The notes beneath the pieces were generated by a model that made no database searches, had not been told where the DNA came from, and saw nothing but the letters and a program-made list of their open reading frames with translations. Positions 26,808-34,912 of a stretch of 64,000 nt of DNA are shown in pieces. Source of the stretch: Sphingobacterium corticibacterium (GTDB lineage: Bacteria > Bacteroidota > Bacteroidia > Sphingobacteriales > Sphingobacteriaceae); NCBI RefSeq assembly GCF_004208525.1, contig NZ_SGIT01000001.1:1488001-1552000 (forward strand), in the 5' to 3' direction. Within the stretch, counting starts at the first letter, position 1. Each line of letters starts with the position of its first letter. The position numbers and the translations under genes were made by a program.

Positions 26808-27130
26808 GACATTCGTGATGAAAGTATAAAAGAACGCGACAAAATAATATGTACCTTAAAAAAGGCTTTTAGTCACTAATTCTATACTACTTGTCCTAAC
26901 CGTAAGTGTAGCAAATCTGCACATCACGACATTTTTCACCCCCAAAAATTAACCTTTTACCCTGAAAAACCTACTTTCTACAGTTTTTTTTGGTGACAAA
27001 AATATAATTATCCAATTTGCCGACATCGCGGAACAAAGTTATTCAGTAGTTTCTGATGCCAAAACAAGCGGAGACCGGATTATGAATCTGAAGATTAGGC
27101 ATCCTTATAGAAACATCTCATGTGGAAGTA
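26808..27130. other. AT-rich leader/promoter region of the small-ORF cassette
   Basis: No convincing gene. On the minus strand there is a TATTTTTG element (26997-27004) about 190 bases before ORF A, plus a weaker element at 26840-26847. A 22-codon ORF at 26856-26924 is too short and unsupported. Confidence 0.4.
26997..27004 (-). promoter_or_regulatory. -7 element upstream of the small-ORF cassette
   Basis: Minus-strand TATTTTTG matches TAnnTTTG exactly. A TTTG -33 at normal spacing is lacking, so an activator such as the nearby LytTR regulator may be needed; this is inference. Confidence 0.4.
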
Positions 27131-27174
27131 AAAAAAAGTCAGGTATTGCTTACCGGGCGATGCAAGCCTGACTT
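27131..27174 (-). terminator. metA terminator
   Basis: On the minus strand AAGTCAGG pairs with CCTGACTT, extended by an inner CTTGC/GCAAT helix, followed by T8. It lies about 45 bases past the metA stop. Confidence 0.9.
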
Positions 27175-27219
27175 TACTTCCTTTTTCGTTTCGTTCGCGA
27201 CTGTTCTTTGAAGTATATA

Positions 27220-28164
27220 TTAAACCGTTAACTTTATTTCGCCCAGATTCGGAACATCTTTCAAGTCAAACGGTGTTTCTTGGTATACAAAATAATTCAA
27301 CCAGTTATTAAACAACAAGTTTGCATGGCTTGTCCAACGCACCAACGGGGGGTTATCAGGATTATTATCGACATAATAGTCTAGAGGCATATCAATATTT
27401 AGGCCCTTCTCTAAATCCCTTTTATATTCATCATCCAATGTGAGCGGTGCATATTCAGAATGTCCGGTAAAATAGAACTCGCGTCCTCCTCGGGAAGAAA
27501 GAATGGCAAGACCTGCATCTCTTGACTCCGACAAAACAGAAATCTCTTGTTTATCTGTTATCGATGTTTTTAAAATAGTGGTGTGGCGACTATGTGGAAT
27601 AAAAAACTCGTCATCAAAGCCCCGAAACAAAGGATGTCGTTTTTCTATAGCGGTATGTTTGAATACACCGAATAACTTTTCTGCTAAAGGTGATTTCTCT
27701 ACACCATAGAAATGATAAAGTGCAGCTTGCGAAGCCCAGCAGATATATAAGGTGGAGGTAACATGCGTTCTTGCCCAATCAAATATGCTCTGGATCTCTT
27801 CCCAATAAGATACAGCCTCAAAATCCATCATCTCCACCGGTGCTCCAGTAATAATCATACCATCGTAGAAATCGTCACGCACTTCACTGAATCCCTTGTA
27901 AAACATCTCCAAATGCTCCTCAGGTGTATTTTTAGAAATATGGGTGTCTAGCCGAACAAATTCTATTTCGACCTGTAGCGGATTGTTAGATAACAGTCTT
28001 ATGAAATCAGTTTCCGTCGTTATTTTAAGGGGCATCAGATTAAGAATAAGAACACGTAAAGGGCGAATGTCCTGCGCGTTCGCTCTTAAATCGCTCATCA
28101 CAAATATATTCTCTTTCTCCAAAAGTTGAATAGCTGGAAGACTATCTGGTATCTTGACTGGCAT
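27220..28164 (-). CDS. metA: Homoserine O-acyltransferase, MetA type (probably acetyl-CoA dependent)
   Basis: 314 residues. It activates homoserine at its hydroxyl for methionine synthesis. The glutamine-amidotransferase-like catalytic triad is at standard positions: C142 (YICWASQ), H235 and E237 (TGHSEYA). Residue 111 is Glu (GAPVE111). In studied MetA enzymes Gly111 goes with succinyl-CoA and Glu111 with acetyl-CoA, so O-acetylhomoserine is the probable product despite the usual succinyltransferase label. Single gene with its own promoter and terminator. No SAM riboswitch was recognised in its leader. Confidence 0.94.
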   Translation of the reverse strand: MPVKIPDSLPAIQLLEKENIFVMSDLRANAQDIRPLRVLILNLMPLKITTETDFIRLLSNNPLQVEIEFVRLDTHISKNTPEEHLEMFYKGFSEVRDDFYDGMIITGAPVEMMDFEAVSYWEEIQSIFDWARTHVTSTLYICWASQAALYHFYGVEKSPLAEKLFGVFKHTAIEKRHPLFRGFDDEFFIPHSRHTTILKTSITDKQEISVLSESRDAGLAILSSRGGREFYFTGHSEYAPLTLDDEYKRDLEKGLNIDMPLDYYVDNNPDNPPLVRWTSHANLLFNNWLNYFVYQETPFDLKDVPNLGEIKLTV

Positions 28165-28201
28165 ACTATTTCCCTCGCTTAAGTTAATCTAAAACTGAGT
28201 G

Positions 28202-28209
28202 CAAAAATA
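28202..28209 (-). promoter_or_regulatory. metA -7 element
   Basis: Minus-strand TATTTTTG, an exact TAnnTTTG match, 37 bases before the metA ATG. Confidence 0.55.
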
Positions 28210-28451
28210 TAAAGAATTAATTGGAAGAAAAAACATCCGACGGTAAACGCTATCCAACGCATATTAAATGTCAACAATACTTACCAAAAAAATTCACCGA
28301 ATATTATACCGGATTTACCGAGAAATATCAAATGCTAGTCTAATTGACGTTTTCTCCTCCACAGCAGCAACCTACTTTTGAGTCATCAAAACAACTATAA
28401 AACATAAAGAATTAAAAAATAAATATTAACAACATCAAAAACCTTACGACA

Positions 28452-28877
28452 ATGAAAACGACAATTACAACCATCGCAACAGCATTTATCATGATGACGT
28501 CATTCTGTTCTTATGCAGCGGAAAAAGTTAACCCGTTGAAAGATCTTAATTCGGTAAATATCATCAGAACATACCTGGAGGCCGCTACCGCAGGTAGCAT
28601 AACATTCAACAAATTTCTGTTTTCGGAAGACTTTGAGTACCAAAACACGGCAAATAATCTACGCTACAACAAAAAAACCTATACGAATTTTTTAAAGACA
28701 AATAAAGGCCTGAAATTCAACTGTGAAACAACCTACGAGATGCTTGATGAGTGTGGCAAAGCCTGTGTCGCGAAAGCCATCATGAAATTTGACAACTTTA
28801 CACGTGTAGATTATATTACGCTAAATCACAGTCGAGATGGCTGGAAAGTAAGCAAAGTAGTAACGACTTACCCATAG
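28452..28877 (+). CDS. Exported NTF2-like / lumazine-binding-like small protein
   Basis: 141 residues. A Sec signal peptide (MKTTITTIATAFIMMTSFCSYA) ends near residue 22. The mature part has IIRTYLEAATAGSITFNKFLF and ends DGWKVSKVVTTYP, the pattern of the putative lumazine-binding (NTF2-like, DUF4440-related) proteins common in Bacteroidota. These are one-domain alpha/beta cone folds, mostly without known ligand. Two cysteines (C95 and C99 region, DECGKACVAK) could form a disulfide. It stands alone between metA and dnaB and ends at a bidirectional terminator. Confidence 0.7.
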   Translation: MKTTITTIATAFIMMTSFCSYAAEKVNPLKDLNSVNIIRTYLEAATAGSITFNKFLFSEDFEYQNTANNLRYNKKTYTNFLKTNKGLKFNCETTYEMLDECGKACVAKAIMKFDNFTRVDYITLNHSRDGWKVSKVVTTYP

Positions 28878-28907
28878 AAACTGGGTATTTGTTTCAATGT
28901 TTAGTGA

Positions 28908-28936
28908 AAAGCCTACAAAATGTAGGCTTTTTATTT
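28908..28936. terminator. Bidirectional terminator between the NTF2-like gene and dnaB
   Basis: Perfect stem AAAGCCTACA / TGTAGGCTTT with a 3-nt loop and T-rich flanks on both strands, between convergent stops. Confidence 0.9.
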
Positions 28937-28943
28937 TTTCATA

Positions 28944-30527
28944 TTAAAAAGGTGCATCGTCCGGCATATCGTTCATCCTCGAAGGCATCGTAATACCTCC
29001 AGCACCAAAACCGCCAGCTCCTCCAAAAGCATCAGACGGTCCTATCGCCGAAAAGTTGTCCATTCCTCCGCCAAAGGAATCCGCACCACCGAAATCCTCT
29101 TCCAAATCGACGAACTTAACGTATTTACCAACGAAGCGTAAGGGCACAATACCCGTTTCACCATTCCGGTGCTTGGCAATAATAACCTCTCCTACACCAG
29201 CTGTAGGCCGTCCTTCTTCGTCTTCCGTGAGCCCGTAATATTCCGGTCGATAAAGGAATAGCACCATATCGGCATCCTGTTCGATAGATCCCGATTCCCG
29301 CAAATCCGACAACATCGGACGTTTACTATTCCCAGGACGGGATTCCACCGCACGACTCAACTGGGAAAGCGCCAATACCGGAATATTCAATTCTTTCGCA
29401 ACGGATTTCAATGCTCGTGAAATACTACCGATTTCTTGTTCCCGGTTTCCTCCACCTTTCCCCTCACTCTTGCCGTGCATGAGCTGCAAGTAATCCACGA
29501 TTACCATTTGGATATCATGCTGTGCTTTTAGGCGACGACATTTTGCTCGAAACTCAAAAACATTTAATGCAGGCGTGTCATCAATAATAAGAGGTGCTTC
29601 CGTTAGTCTGCCTATCCGGGAATGTAGTTGTTGCCATTCATGATCGGCAAGATTTCCCTTTTTTAATTTTTCTTGTTCGATTTCTGTTTCACCTGCTATC
29701 AAACGATTAACTAACTGTACAGACGACATCTCCAATGAAAACACCGCTACCGGACGTTGATGGTCTACCGCAGCATTTCGCGCAACAGATAATACAAAGG
29801 CTGTTTTTCCCATAGCAGGACGGGCCGCAATAATAACCAGATCGGAAGGTTGCCACCCGGATGTCATTCGATCCAAAGCTGTCAATCCAGATGGAATACC
29901 CGTCAATCCGTCGGTACGGTCACGAAGCGCTTCTAGATTCGTAATCGCCTCCCGCATAATATCATCCATTTTCCGTGAATCACGGCGCAAGTTATTTTGC
30001 GCGATATCAAACAATGATTTCTCGGCATGGTCTAACAAATCAAATATATCCGTCGTCTCGTCGTAGGAATTATTTATAATTTCGGTCGACACCTTTATCA
30101 GTTCCCGTTGAATATATTTTTGGGAAATAATACGGGCATGAAATTCTATATTCGCTGCAGAAACAACACGATCTGTCAGTTGTGTTATATAATAGGCACC
30201 CCCCACCATTTCCAATGCTCCCATTTTTCGCAACTCTGCGGTTACTGTCAATAAATCAATGGGCGAAGTCTGTTGGAATAAGTTAAAAATGGCTTCGTAT
30301 ATTTTTTGATGTGCTTCTTTATAAAAAGAGTCCGGTTTAAGAATGTCGATAACTTCACTAAGTGCATTTTTCTCTAGCATGAGCGCCCCTAAAACCGCTT
30401 CTTCCAAATCTAAAGCTTGTGGCGGCAATTTACCCAATCCACTTACTAAATTGTGGAGACTAGCCCGTTTCTTAGCAAAATTAGTTCTGCCCCCCGCATT
30501 GTTCGAAAATTCATTCTCTATCGCCAT
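28944..30527 (-). CDS. dnaB: Replicative DNA helicase with an SSB-like C-terminal tip
   Basis: 527 residues from the ATG complementary to 30525-30527 (MAIENEFSNN); a longer reading runs into the promoter. The hexameric helicase unwinds DNA at the fork. The N-terminal domain (~35-140, PPQALDLEEAVLGALM) is followed by a RecA-like domain with Walker A ARPAMGKTAF (~231-240), Walker B MVIVDYLQLM and the arginine-finger region. The last ~60 residues are an unusual glycine/phenylalanine-rich linker ending MPDDAPF, which resembles the acidic tip of single-stranded DNA-binding protein (DDDxPF). Monocistronic, with a promoter 50-75 bases upstream. Confidence 0.96.
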   Translation of the reverse strand: MAIENEFSNNAGGRTNFAKKRASLHNLVSGLGKLPPQALDLEEAVLGALMLEKNALSEVIDILKPDSFYKEAHQKIYEAIFNLFQQTSPIDLLTVTAELRKMGALEMVGGAYYITQLTDRVVSAANIEFHARIISQKYIQRELIKVSTEIINNSYDETTDIFDLLDHAEKSLFDIAQNNLRRDSRKMDDIMREAITNLEALRDRTDGLTGIPSGLTALDRMTSGWQPSDLVIIAARPAMGKTAFVLSVARNAAVDHQRPVAVFSLEMSSVQLVNRLIAGETEIEQEKLKKGNLADHEWQQLHSRIGRLTEAPLIIDDTPALNVFEFRAKCRRLKAQHDIQMVIVDYLQLMHGKSEGKGGGNREQEIGSISRALKSVAKELNIPVLALSQLSRAVESRPGNSKRPMLSDLRESGSIEQDADMVLFLYRPEYYGLTEDEEGRPTAGVGEVIIAKHRNGETGIVPLRFVGKYVKFVDLEEDFGGADSFGGGMDNFSAIGPSDAFGGAGGFGAGGITMPSRMNDMPDDAPF

Positions 30528-30575
30528 TCCAAAAAATTCTTCTGTTTTAGTGTCCGTGTTGATCGCAACGAACAA

Positions 30576-30603
30576 CAAAAATATAAAAAATAAACAGGAA
30601 CAA
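30576..30603 (-). promoter_or_regulatory. dnaB promoter
   Basis: Minus strand TTG (30601-30603), a 17-base spacer and TATTTTTG (30576-30583): a good Bacteroidota promoter about 50 bases before the dnaB ATG. Confidence 0.65.
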
Positions 30604-30670
30604 TCCATCTATTTGTACACACTTCGGAGTATGTTAAAAAAGCTTCATTATAACTCCCTTGCGGATACGG

Positions 30671-30719
30671 GTTTCCACACCAACGTTTTCCACACCTCTT
30701 GTTAATAACGTGTGGAAAC
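30671..30719. repeat. Inverted repeat with three DnaA-box-like sites
   Basis: GTTTCCACAC (30671-30680) and GTGTGGAAAC (30710-30719) are exact reverse complements. TTTTCCACA between them (30686-30694) fits the DnaA-box pattern TTWTNCACA; the two outer sites differ from it by one base. Either a DnaA-bound regulatory site for dnaB or part of a replication origin. Confidence 0.5.
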
Positions 30720-30908
30720 AAAAAAAAGTCTCTTTCAATCCAACAAGTTATAGGAATGTTAATAACTTATGATGGTGTTTAAAACTCCTGTTCACGATAG
30801 TGGTTAAACCGAAAATAAGGCTATCAACGGTGTTCATATTCAGTACCAAATAGTTATACCTATCCACGATTTTTATATCCTTTTCTTTTAAAAGGATGAT
30901 ATAGAACG

Positions 30909-30916
30909 TATCTTTG
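30909..30916 (+). promoter_or_regulatory. ubiE -7 element, nearly leaderless
   Basis: TATCTTTG matches TAnnTTTG exactly and ends 4 bases before the ATG, so the transcript probably starts at or next to the start codon. Confidence 0.5.
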
Positions 30917-30920
30917 CTGT

Positions 30921-31661
30921 ATGGCAAACGATACCCGAACAATAAAACCTTACAAAGCACAGGAAGGTGGAAAAAAAGAGCAAGTAGCAACCATGTTCAA
31001 TAACATATCCAAAACGTATGATATGTTAAACCGGATGATGACCATGGGTATCGACAAAATTTGGCGCAAGAAGGCAATCCGATCACTACGCAGCATCACG
31101 CCACAGCTTATGTTAGATGTAGCCACCGGCACGGGTGATTTTGCGTTGGAATCCATTCGAATATTAAATCCTAAAAAGATCATCGGGATAGACATTTCAG
31201 CAGGTATGCTGGATGTCGCTCGAGAAAAAATAGCGAAAAAAGGATTACAAGAGCAATTCGAAGTTCAACTAGGCGACTCGGAAAAACTGCAATTCGAAGA
31301 CAATACATTCGACGCGGTTACGGTAGCTTTCGGTGTCCGTAACTTTGAAAATCTAGAACAGGGACTTGCTGATATCCGTCGCGTATTAAAACCGGGCGGT
31401 AAGGCTATTATCTTGGAGTTATCCAACCCGACCGCCTTTCCCATAAAACAATTGTATCATTTCCATTTTCATAAATTAACACCGGCATTGGGCAAGCTCA
31501 TATCCAAGGATTCGAGCGCTTATTCTTATCTTCCAGAATCTGTTGCAAACTTTCCGGATGGCGACAGATTTGCCACCATTACACAGAAGGTGGGATTTAG
31601 GGATACAAAAGTTAGACCCCAAACGTTCGGTTTCTGCACAATTTACGAATGCACAAAATAG
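30921..31661 (+). CDS. ubiE: Demethylmenaquinone methyltransferase
   Basis: 246 residues. It transfers a methyl group from S-adenosylmethionine to the quinone ring in the last step of menaquinone synthesis; Bacteroidota use menaquinone. Class I methyltransferase motif I is MLDVATGTGDFAL (~70-82). The UbiE/MenG signatures VAFGVRNFENLEQGL (~137-151) and PGGKAIILELSNP (~160-172) are present. It is followed after 53 bases by yqeY on the same strand. Confidence 0.95.
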   Translation: MANDTRTIKPYKAQEGGKKEQVATMFNNISKTYDMLNRMMTMGIDKIWRKKAIRSLRSITPQLMLDVATGTGDFALESIRILNPKKIIGIDISAGMLDVAREKIAKKGLQEQFEVQLGDSEKLQFEDNTFDAVTVAFGVRNFENLEQGLADIRRVLKPGGKAIILELSNPTAFPIKQLYHFHFHKLTPALGKLISKDSSAYSYLPESVANFPDGDRFATITQKVGFRDTKVRPQTFGFCTIYECTK

Positions 31662-31714
31662 TAATTTTTCCATAGCAAGGAAAACGATAATCTATCATTT
31701 ATAATTCATACGAC

Positions 31715-32164
31715 ATGTCATTAGAGCAAAAAATCAACCAGGATATTAAAGCGGCCATGATGGCTAAGGACAACGCTAAACTACGTGGTCTCCGCGCGAT
31801 CAAAGCAGCTATATTATTGGCAAAAACAGAGAAGACCCAAGTGGACGAGCTCCATGCGGATACGGAAATCAAGGTATTACAAAAACTGGCAAAACAACGT
31901 AAGGAATCAGGAGATATCTACAAAAATCAAAATAGGGACGACTTGTACCAAATCGAGATGGAAGAGCTACAAGTCATAGAAGAATATCTGCCTAAGCAAT
32001 TAGACCGATCTGCCATTGAAGATGTTGTGAAAGGTATTATAACGGAGGTTGGAGCAACATCCATCAAGGATATGGGTAAAGTAATGGGTGCTGCAAATCA
32101 AAAACTTGCCGGAAGCGCAGATGGTAAAACGATATCGGAAGTCGTAAAATCGTTGTTAAGTTAA
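31715..32164 (+). CDS. yqeY: YqeY (GatB/YqeY domain) protein
   Basis: 149 residues, the full length for the YqeY family. All-helical protein related to the C-terminal tRNA-binding domain of the GatB amidotransferase subunit. Conserved blocks include LRGLRAIKAAILLA (~23-36), KLAKQRKES and EEYLPKQLD. Its role is unsettled; a tRNA-linked function is suspected from the domain. It ends at a hairpin shared with the convergent acyltransferase gene. Confidence 0.9.
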   Translation: MSLEQKINQDIKAAMMAKDNAKLRGLRAIKAAILLAKTEKTQVDELHADTEIKVLQKLAKQRKESGDIYKNQNRDDLYQIEMEELQVIEEYLPKQLDRSAIEDVVKGIITEVGATSIKDMGKVMGAANQKLAGSADGKTISEVVKSLLS

Positions 32165-32182
32165 GCTAGATGAGAAAAGAAC

Positions 32183-32216
32183 AGAGCAAGGGAGAAACCT
32201 TATCCCTGCTCTTTTA
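32183..32216. terminator. Bidirectional terminator overlapping a stop codon
   Basis: AGAGCAAGGGA pairs with TCCCTGCTCT (one bulged A), flanked by T4 on the plus strand. The stop codon of the minus-strand GlsB-like gene (32200-32202) is in the loop. Confidence 0.75.
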
Positions 32217-33165
32217 GTCTTGTACCGTTATCCTTATCACGCTCATATGTGCTCATATGTCGCTCTTTTTTGGCCGGATAAATATCTTCCAACGTAATCA
32301 TAATCCCCGTTTCCTCTACTTCTCCAAATTCATCATTCAATGCCGTACCAAACGTGCGCATTGTTGGTGATAAATTCATATATGTATTAATAAGTGGTGG
32401 AATATTTTCACCTAATTCCCGAATCTTCGTATTAAGCAGCTTATACCCTTCTTTATACGCTAAATCATCAAACATCCCCACAAAAGGCGTAATATCTGTT
32501 TTGTAGTTTAAGTTCAAATGTTCGAATGGAACAACTAATTGATCTTTATCCGGAAAATAATGCTCCATAAAATAGATTAACAAATCCCGTGCTGTTTCAT
32601 TATAATGTGGATACATGGTCACTTTCCCGAACAAATACTTTACATCCGAATTAATAACAACCAGCGCACCAAGCCCATCCCATAAATTATCCAAGGAAAA
32701 TAACCCTTTTCTATTATCTATCGAGGGTTGGAAACGGGGTTGTACCCAAGAGCGTCCAAGTTCCAACGTGTACGGTAAAAACTCTTTTTTAAACTGATCA
32801 GAAAAATGGAAATAATGTGCCGTAGAGAGATGAAGATTTCCCTCTTTGTCTATTGCATCTATACACTTAATAACACGGTATCCGGCGATGATCTCCTCTT
32901 CCTCTGGGTTCCAGGCAATAAGTTGGTCATAGTTATGTTCACATGTATCATTCTCGTCAATATCGAGCGGCAGTCCTGTGCCGCCTCCTGCCCCGCGAAA
33001 AGTAACCTCCCGTAGCCGGCCGATTTCACGCATAATATGGGGAGCTGTATGATAGTTGATTAAATAGACCTCATTATTTCCATTATTGGTATAGCGTACA
33101 AAAGCATCTTGTGTTAGCTCCGCTTTAATTAACGCTCTATCTACCGGTGGTATAATCTCCTGCAT
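32200..33165 (-). CDS. GNAT-type N-acyltransferase, GlsB/OlsB-like (glycine-lipid synthesis)
   Basis: 321 residues. It resembles the acyl-ACP-dependent N-acyltransferases of the OlsB/hemolysin (Acetyltransf_5) family: HIMREIGRLREVTFRGAGGGTG (read in two parts) near 43-64, AGYRVIKC, and LELGRSWVQPRFQ, which are the usual substrate-binding blocks. In Bacteroides the homologous pair GlsB-GlsA makes N-acyl glycine and then the diacyl glycine lipid. This gene directly follows its O-acyltransferase partner with a 3-base gap, in that order on the minus strand. Whether the amino acid is glycine, ornithine or another cannot be read from sequence. Confidence 0.82.
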   Translation of the reverse strand: MQEIIPPVDRALIKAELTQDAFVRYTNNGNNEVYLINYHTAPHIMREIGRLREVTFRGAGGGTGLPLDIDENDTCEHNYDQLIAWNPEEEEIIAGYRVIKCIDAIDKEGNLHLSTAHYFHFSDQFKKEFLPYTLELGRSWVQPRFQPSIDNRKGLFSLDNLWDGLGALVVINSDVKYLFGKVTMYPHYNETARDLLIYFMEHYFPDKDQLVVPFEHLNLNYKTDITPFVGMFDDLAYKEGYKLLNTKIRELGENIPPLINTYMNLSPTMRTFGTALNDEFGEVEETGIMITLEDIYPAKKERHMSTYERDKDNGTRLKEQG

Positions 33166-33168
33166 ATA

Positions 33169-34002
33169 TTATTTTTTGTCTCCCATTCTGTATACTATCT
33201 CTCTCACATGATGAGCCCATTCGCGTTCGTTTTTTGATCGGTCAAATTCCTGATAAGGAATTCGTTCTCCTACACGAATGGTTACCGTATGATTTCGTTG
33301 TGAGAACATCTCATCCGGCAAATATAACATCTCTATGTTTACTTTTAATCCTAATTTTTGTCTTAGTCTAGCTAAATTATAGAAAAAATTAGAATTTTTA
33401 CCATCGATATAAACTGGTACGATGTCTCTTTTATATTTTTTTGCTTTGCTAATAAAACTCTTCTTCCATTCCAGATCCGTAATCTTTCCACCTAGTTTGC
33501 GTGAAACTAAACCTGCTGGAAATACTAACAATGCGTTATCGGAGGCATAAGCTTGATCAATTGCCATAATTCCACTCTTGACCTGCCCTCCCACTTTATT
33601 AACCGGAACAAAAAGTGGTTCCAGATTCCGGATATTCATCAATATATCATTCACCAAAAATTTGACATCACGCCGATGCCGACCAATTGCCTGCATGATG
33701 GCAATGCCGTCCAATCCTCCGAGGGGATGATTAGAAGCAAATATAACACTATCACTCACTGGGATATTCTCCGCTCCTTCCAGCACCACTTTAACACCAA
33801 GATCTGCTATTAAAGCATCAACGAAATCTAATCCATATAGGTCTCGGAACCGGGTCATGATATCGTTAATCTCGTCTTCATGGATGACACGTTCCAGATA
33901 GCTAATCAGCGGGCTAGGAATCCATTTTGCTAGCTTCGGACTTTTCTTTCGAATTACTTCACGAACCTGAATAAATTTTACCTGCTCTTCTTCTCTCGCC
34001 AT
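33169..34002 (-). CDS. PlsC-family O-acyltransferase, GlsA/OlsA-like
   Basis: 277 residues. A lysophospholipid-type acyltransferase domain with the catalytic His-Asp block ASNHPLGGLDGIAI (~89-102); the His-Asp spacing is one residue longer than in classical PlsC, as in the OlsA/GlsA branch. A second block, LVFPAGLVSRK, is the usual glycerol/phosphate-binding region. It probably adds the second acyl chain to the hydroxyl of an N-(3-hydroxyacyl) amino acid made by the neighbouring GNAT protein. Membrane-associated rather than membrane-spanning. First gene of the two-gene unit. Confidence 0.83.
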   Translation of the reverse strand: MAREEEQVKFIQVREVIRKKSPKLAKWIPSPLISYLERVIHEDEINDIMTRFRDLYGLDFVDALIADLGVKVVLEGAENIPVSDSVIFASNHPLGGLDGIAIMQAIGRHRRDVKFLVNDILMNIRNLEPLFVPVNKVGGQVKSGIMAIDQAYASDNALLVFPAGLVSRKLGGKITDLEWKKSFISKAKKYKRDIVPVYIDGKNSNFFYNLARLRQKLGLKVNIEMLYLPDEMFSQRNHTVTIRVGERIPYQEFDRSKNEREWAHHVREIVYRMGDKK

Positions 34003-34138
34003 TTGCTTATTAATAAATTCCGTGTTTGCATCATTATTGGCGTAAAAATAATAAATTTAAATTTTAATGATGTAAAAAGTTATTTACATGAATAGTATAC
34101 GGGATACCAGTAATATTGCTAATTTAGCATATAATTAA

Positions 34139-34148
34139 ACGGGCCCGT
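34139..34148. promoter_or_regulatory. Perfect palindrome in the divergent GlsA-CBS promoter region
   Basis: ACGGGCCCGT, GC-rich in an AT-rich spacer, between the two divergent starts. Possibly a regulator site; there is no direct evidence. Confidence 0.25.
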
Positions 34149-34193
34149 AAAACGGTTTTAGGTTTTCGTTGTTTAATTTTAAAACAGTTCGTC

Positions 34194-34856
34194 ATGTATA
34201 TAGGTGAAATTATAGCAAAGAACTATTTTGACGTCCAATCCGACGATAGCATTGGGTTTGCATTAGATAAAATGAACGAACTCCATACGACACAGTTGCC
34301 TATTGTCGACGAAAGGGATCTATTGGGTATTCTTACCGAAGAGCATTTGCTTTCCGCACATGACGAAACACAACCTCTGAGTAGCCTAATGGTGTCGTTG
34401 CGTTTTGTATACCTTTACGAATATCAGCACGTCTATGATGCTCTTCAGTATATGGACGCCCATCAATTAGATATCCTCCCTATTTTGGACAAAGACAATG
34501 GTTATATGGGTACTGTTACATCCATTGACTTGTTATCCGCTATTAACGAAACACTGGGCAATAAAGGCCCAGGCGCTATCATTGTCTTAGAGCTAGGGAA
34601 AAATGATATATCTTTTTCACATATCGCCCACATCTTTGAATCAGAAAATATACGCATTCTTAATACGGCCGTCCGGGATATTCCAGACACCACCAAAATG
34701 GAAATGACCATCAAGGTCGACAAACAAAATATTTCAACAGTAGTTGCCTCTTTATGGCGTTTTGATTATGTTGTCAAAGCCACATTCAACGATGGCAGTC
34801 AGGATTCAGACATTAAAGAACGTTACGATATCTTAATGAATTACCTAAATTTATAA
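34194..34856 (+). CDS. CBS-domain protein
   Basis: 220 residues with two CBS motifs at ~5-60 (QLPIVDERDLLGILTEEHL) and ~70-130 (LDILPILDKDNGYMGTVTS), which together form a Bateman module that usually binds adenine nucleotides. The C-terminal ~80 residues resemble an ACT-like fold (FESENIRILNTAVRD). A gene of this type upstream of nadK recurs in Bacteroidota, as far as I recall. Function unknown; a nucleotide-sensing role is inference. Confidence 0.85.
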   Translation: MYIGEIIAKNYFDVQSDDSIGFALDKMNELHTTQLPIVDERDLLGILTEEHLLSAHDETQPLSSLMVSLRFVYLYEYQHVYDALQYMDAHQLDILPILDKDNGYMGTVTSIDLLSAINETLGNKGPGAIIVLELGKNDISFSHIAHIFESENIRILNTAVRDIPDTTKMEMTIKVDKQNISTVVASLWRFDYVVKATFNDGSQDSDIKERYDILMNYLNL

Positions 34857-34878
34857 AACTCACCTTAATTAATTTTAT

Positions 34879-34886
34879 TAGGTTTG
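34879..34886 (+). promoter_or_regulatory. nadK -7 element
   Basis: TAGGTTTG matches TAnnTTTG exactly, 26 bases before the nadK ATG at 34913. Confidence 0.45.
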
Positions 34887-34912
34887 CATAAGTTTTGATT
34901 AAACCGCTTTTT

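Larger units (their letters stand above)
30528..30920. other. dnaB-ubiE intergenic region with promoter and DnaA-box-like repeats
   Basis: No gene. It holds the dnaB promoter (minus), a cluster of TTTCCACAC repeats with a perfect inverted repeat, two copies of TGTTAATAAC (30700-30709 and 30757-30766), and the ubiE -7 element at the right end. Confidence 0.6.

Noticed and set aside
26856..26924. 22-codon minus-strand ORF upstream of the small-ORF cassette
   Set aside because: Too short, no composition or start-context support.
28268..28381. 37-codon plus-strand ORF in the metA leader region
   Set aside because: AT-rich, no domain, no terminator of its own; probably chance.
28165..28451. SAM riboswitch before metA
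   Set aside because: No recognisable SAM-I, SAM-II or SAM/SAH aptamer pattern; only a short leader is present.
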